The notes below the pieces were generated by a model. The model did no database searches. It saw only the letters and a program-made list of their open reading frames with translations, and had not been told where the DNA came from. From the NCBI GenBank assembly GCA_937896275.1, contig CALBMW010000555.1:1-6419 (forward strand): a stretch of DNA of 6,419 bases. Reading direction: 5' to 3'. The position numbers and the translations under genes are program-made. Source of the stretch: an uncultured Myxococcales bacterium. Lineage in GTDB: Bacteria > Myxococcota_A > Bradymonadia > UBA7976 > UBA1532. Of the stretch, positions 5,112-6,419 are shown in pieces. The stretch's first letter is position 1. Each line of letters begins with the position of its first letter.

Positions 5112-6419
5112 GCCCCCCACTGCTCATCCGCCTGCTGGCGGCCTACGCGATCCTGCTCGCCGCCGCGTTCGCCGGCCTGTGGCTCTACCTGGGCGTCGAC
5201 GCCGAGGCGACCGTCGCCCGGGCCCGCATCTACAGCGCGTGGCGCGGTGGGCAGCGCGTGGCGCGCGCCGTGGTGGGGCCCGATGACGCGGCCCCCGCGC
5301 TCGCCTGCGAGGGCGCCTGCACGCGCGCGGTGGACGCCGTCGTCGCCGAGGGCCCCATCCTGGTGGCGCGTCCCCTCATCATCGCTCTGTCCCTGGTGCC
5401 GGGCCGGGACGGCCTGAAGGCGACGCTGGGCGACCGCACCGCGTGGCTGACCCCCGACGACCTGCTCGCCTGCGGCGCGGCCACCGGCCACAACCCTTTC
5501 GGCGAGGCCAACGTCAAGCTGGGCATCGGCCCGGTCGAGAACGCCCTGCGCGCCCTCGCCGCGGAGCTGCGGACGACGCCCGAACGCGTGCTGGCCGAGG
5601 CCAACCTGCGCCGCTTCTCCGTCCGCCCCGCGCCCGACGACGAGCGCGCCCCGCTGGGCGTGCCGCTGCCCGACGACGCCCTCACCCCGGACCGGATGCG
5701 GCGCGCGGTCCAAGACGCGGCGGACTACCTGATCCGGCACCAGCGCGAGGACGGCGGCTTCGAGTACTGGATCGACGCCGTCTCCGGGCGGCGCGAGCGC
5801 GGCTACAGCTGGCCCCGCCACGGCGGCGCCGCGAGCTTCCTCGCCGAGGCCGCCGCCTACACCAAAGACCCCGCGACCGCCCACGCCGCGGTCAAGGCCG
5901 CCCGTCACATGCTCGACAAGGCCACCCTCCGCTGCGGCGACCGCCCCTGCGTGGGCAGCGGCGCGGTGGTGGACGTCGGCTCGACCGCGATGGCCGTCTC
6001 GACCTACGCCGAGCTGGTGCAGAGCGGCCTCGACCTTGGCCTGCGCGACGCCATCCCGCCCCTGACCGACTTCCTGCGCAGCCAGCAGCGCCCCGACGGC
6101 GAGTTCATGCACTTCTACGATCGCCACGCCCCCGGCGCGCGCGACGAGCAGACGCAGTACTACACCGGCGAGGCCACCCTGGCCCTGGCCCGCGCCTACG
6201 CCGTCACGCGCAACCCCGCCGACCTCGCCGCGGCCCGGCGCGCGCTGGCCTACATGATCGGCCCCCGCTGGCGCTTCTTCGGCGACGTCTACTTCTACGG
6301 CAACGAGCACTGGACCTGTCAGGCGTTAGAGGCCCTCCAAGCCTACGGCCCGACCGGCGATGTGCTGCAGGACGACGCACTGCAGGACGACGCACTGCAG
6401 GACGACGCACTGCAGGACG
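5108..6419 (+). CDS. Membrane-anchored protein with predicted alpha/alpha-toroid domain (3' end beyond window)
   Basis: An open frame of at least 437 codons running off the right edge. No ATG suits the N-terminus; TTG at 5108 gives a credible signal anchor (span about 5-27, LLIRLLAAYAILLAAAFAGL). A domain I cannot name covers about 30-180, with cysteines C67 and C71 and the segment PGRDGLKATLGDRTAWLTPD at 98-117. From about 195 the sequence looks like an alpha/alpha toroid of repeated helical hairpins: YLIRHQREDGGFEYW at 207-221 and FLRSQQRPDGEF at 322-333 share L-x2-Q-x2-DG-x-F, and QYYTGEATLALARAYAVT follows from 350. This fold serves six-hairpin glycosidases, epimerases and terpene cyclases. 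NEHWTCQAL lies at 399-407. No catalytic residues can be assigned. The visible end is an acidic LQDDA repeat. It is probably the last visible member of the HTTM cluster, facing the periplasm. Confidence 0.82.
   Translation, partial: MSPPLLIRLLAAYAILLAAAFAGLWLYLGVDAEATVARARIYSAWRGGQRVARAVVGPDDAAPALACEGACTRAVDAVVAEGPILVARPLIIALSLVPGRDGLKATLGDRTAWLTPDDLLACGAATGHNPFGEANVKLGIGPVENALRALAAELRTTPERVLAEANLRRFSVRPAPDDERAPLGVPLPDDALTPDRMRRAVQDAADYLIRHQREDGGFEYWIDAVSGRRERGYSWPRHGGAASFLAEAAAYTKDPATAHAAVKAARHMLDKATLRCGDRPCVGSGAVVDVGSTAMAVSTYAELVQSGLDLGLRDAIPPLTDFLRSQQRPDGEFMHFYDRHAPGARDEQTQYYTGEATLALARAYAVTRNPADLAAARRALAYMIGPRWRFFGDVYFYGNEHWTCQALEALQAYGPTGDVLQDDALQDDALQDDALQD
6365..6419. repeat. In-frame 15-bp tandem repeat at the right edge
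   Basis: Three identical 15-bp units, CTGCAGGACGACGCA, lie at 6365-6379, 6380-6394 and 6395-6409, with a partial fourth to the edge. In the frame of the toroid gene each encodes LQDDA. GCA appears in every unit, but I saw no GCA in the roughly 419 preceding codons, so the repeat departs from the gene's codon use. Total copy number is unknown because the window ends inside the array. Confidence 0.95.

Noticed and set aside
4988..6310. A 440-codon minus-strand open frame opposite the toroid gene.
   Set aside because: Composition is Gly/Ala/Val/Arg-biased without domain features, while the plus strand carries helical-repeat motifs and a membrane anchor.
1..6419. tRNA, rRNA, transposase or insertion-sequence signals.
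   Set aside because: I found no cloverleaf-like segment, rRNA-like stretch, transposase motif or terminal inverted repeats. Riboswitch-like folds cannot be excluded by eye, but none stood out.

Overview
The window looks like DNA from a large-genome, very high-GC bacterium, most likely an uncultured member of the Myxococcota (inference). The reasons are strong G/C bias at third codon positions, a cysteine-rich lipoprotein with MopE-type metal-binding motifs (CDGxDNDCDG), and short tandem repeats around several genes. Both edges fall inside a short tandem repeat, so the window may be a whole contig that an assembler could not extend at either end.

Layout, left to right. At 1-80 a 22-bp tandem repeat runs into the 3' end of a minus-strand gene and carries its stop codon. 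That gene (58-786, minus) encodes a DUF4336-like, metallo-beta-lactamase-fold-like protein. The divergent region 787-1055 holds a dyad, an irregular GC-rich repeat cluster and a perfect odd palindrome over a weak candidate promoter. The gene at 1056-3224 (plus) encodes a 722-residue secreted lipoprotein with a CHAP cysteine amidase/peptidase domain, an Ig-like domain, two MopE-type motifs and an unrecognised C-terminal domain. A 117-bp gap follows, with a small GC hairpin and a 16-bp tandem repeat.

The second half (3342-6419, plus) is a tightly packed cluster of four genes: a small single-span membrane protein, an HTTM protein (the vitamin K-dependent gamma-carboxylase-like membrane family), a four-span membrane protein, and a membrane-anchored protein with a predicted alpha/alpha-toroid domain that runs off the right edge. 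All junctions are start/stop overlaps or short gaps. The last one passes through a possible 15-codon leader ORF whose start overlaps the upstream stop and whose stop overlaps a TTG start. I infer one operon acting at the cytoplasmic membrane. The HTTM protein keeps the Y-x6-K-x4-W-x2-G pattern around the lysine reported as the catalytic base in human gamma-glutamyl carboxylase, so it may be active. Its substrate and the roles of its three partners are not evident from sequence.

The best candidates for something undescribed are this HTTM cluster and the repeated occurrence of unrelated short tandem repeats at gene 3' ends. Where the repeat is inside a coding region its period is a multiple of three (15 and 18 bp); where it is outside or spans the stop it is not (16 and 22 bp).
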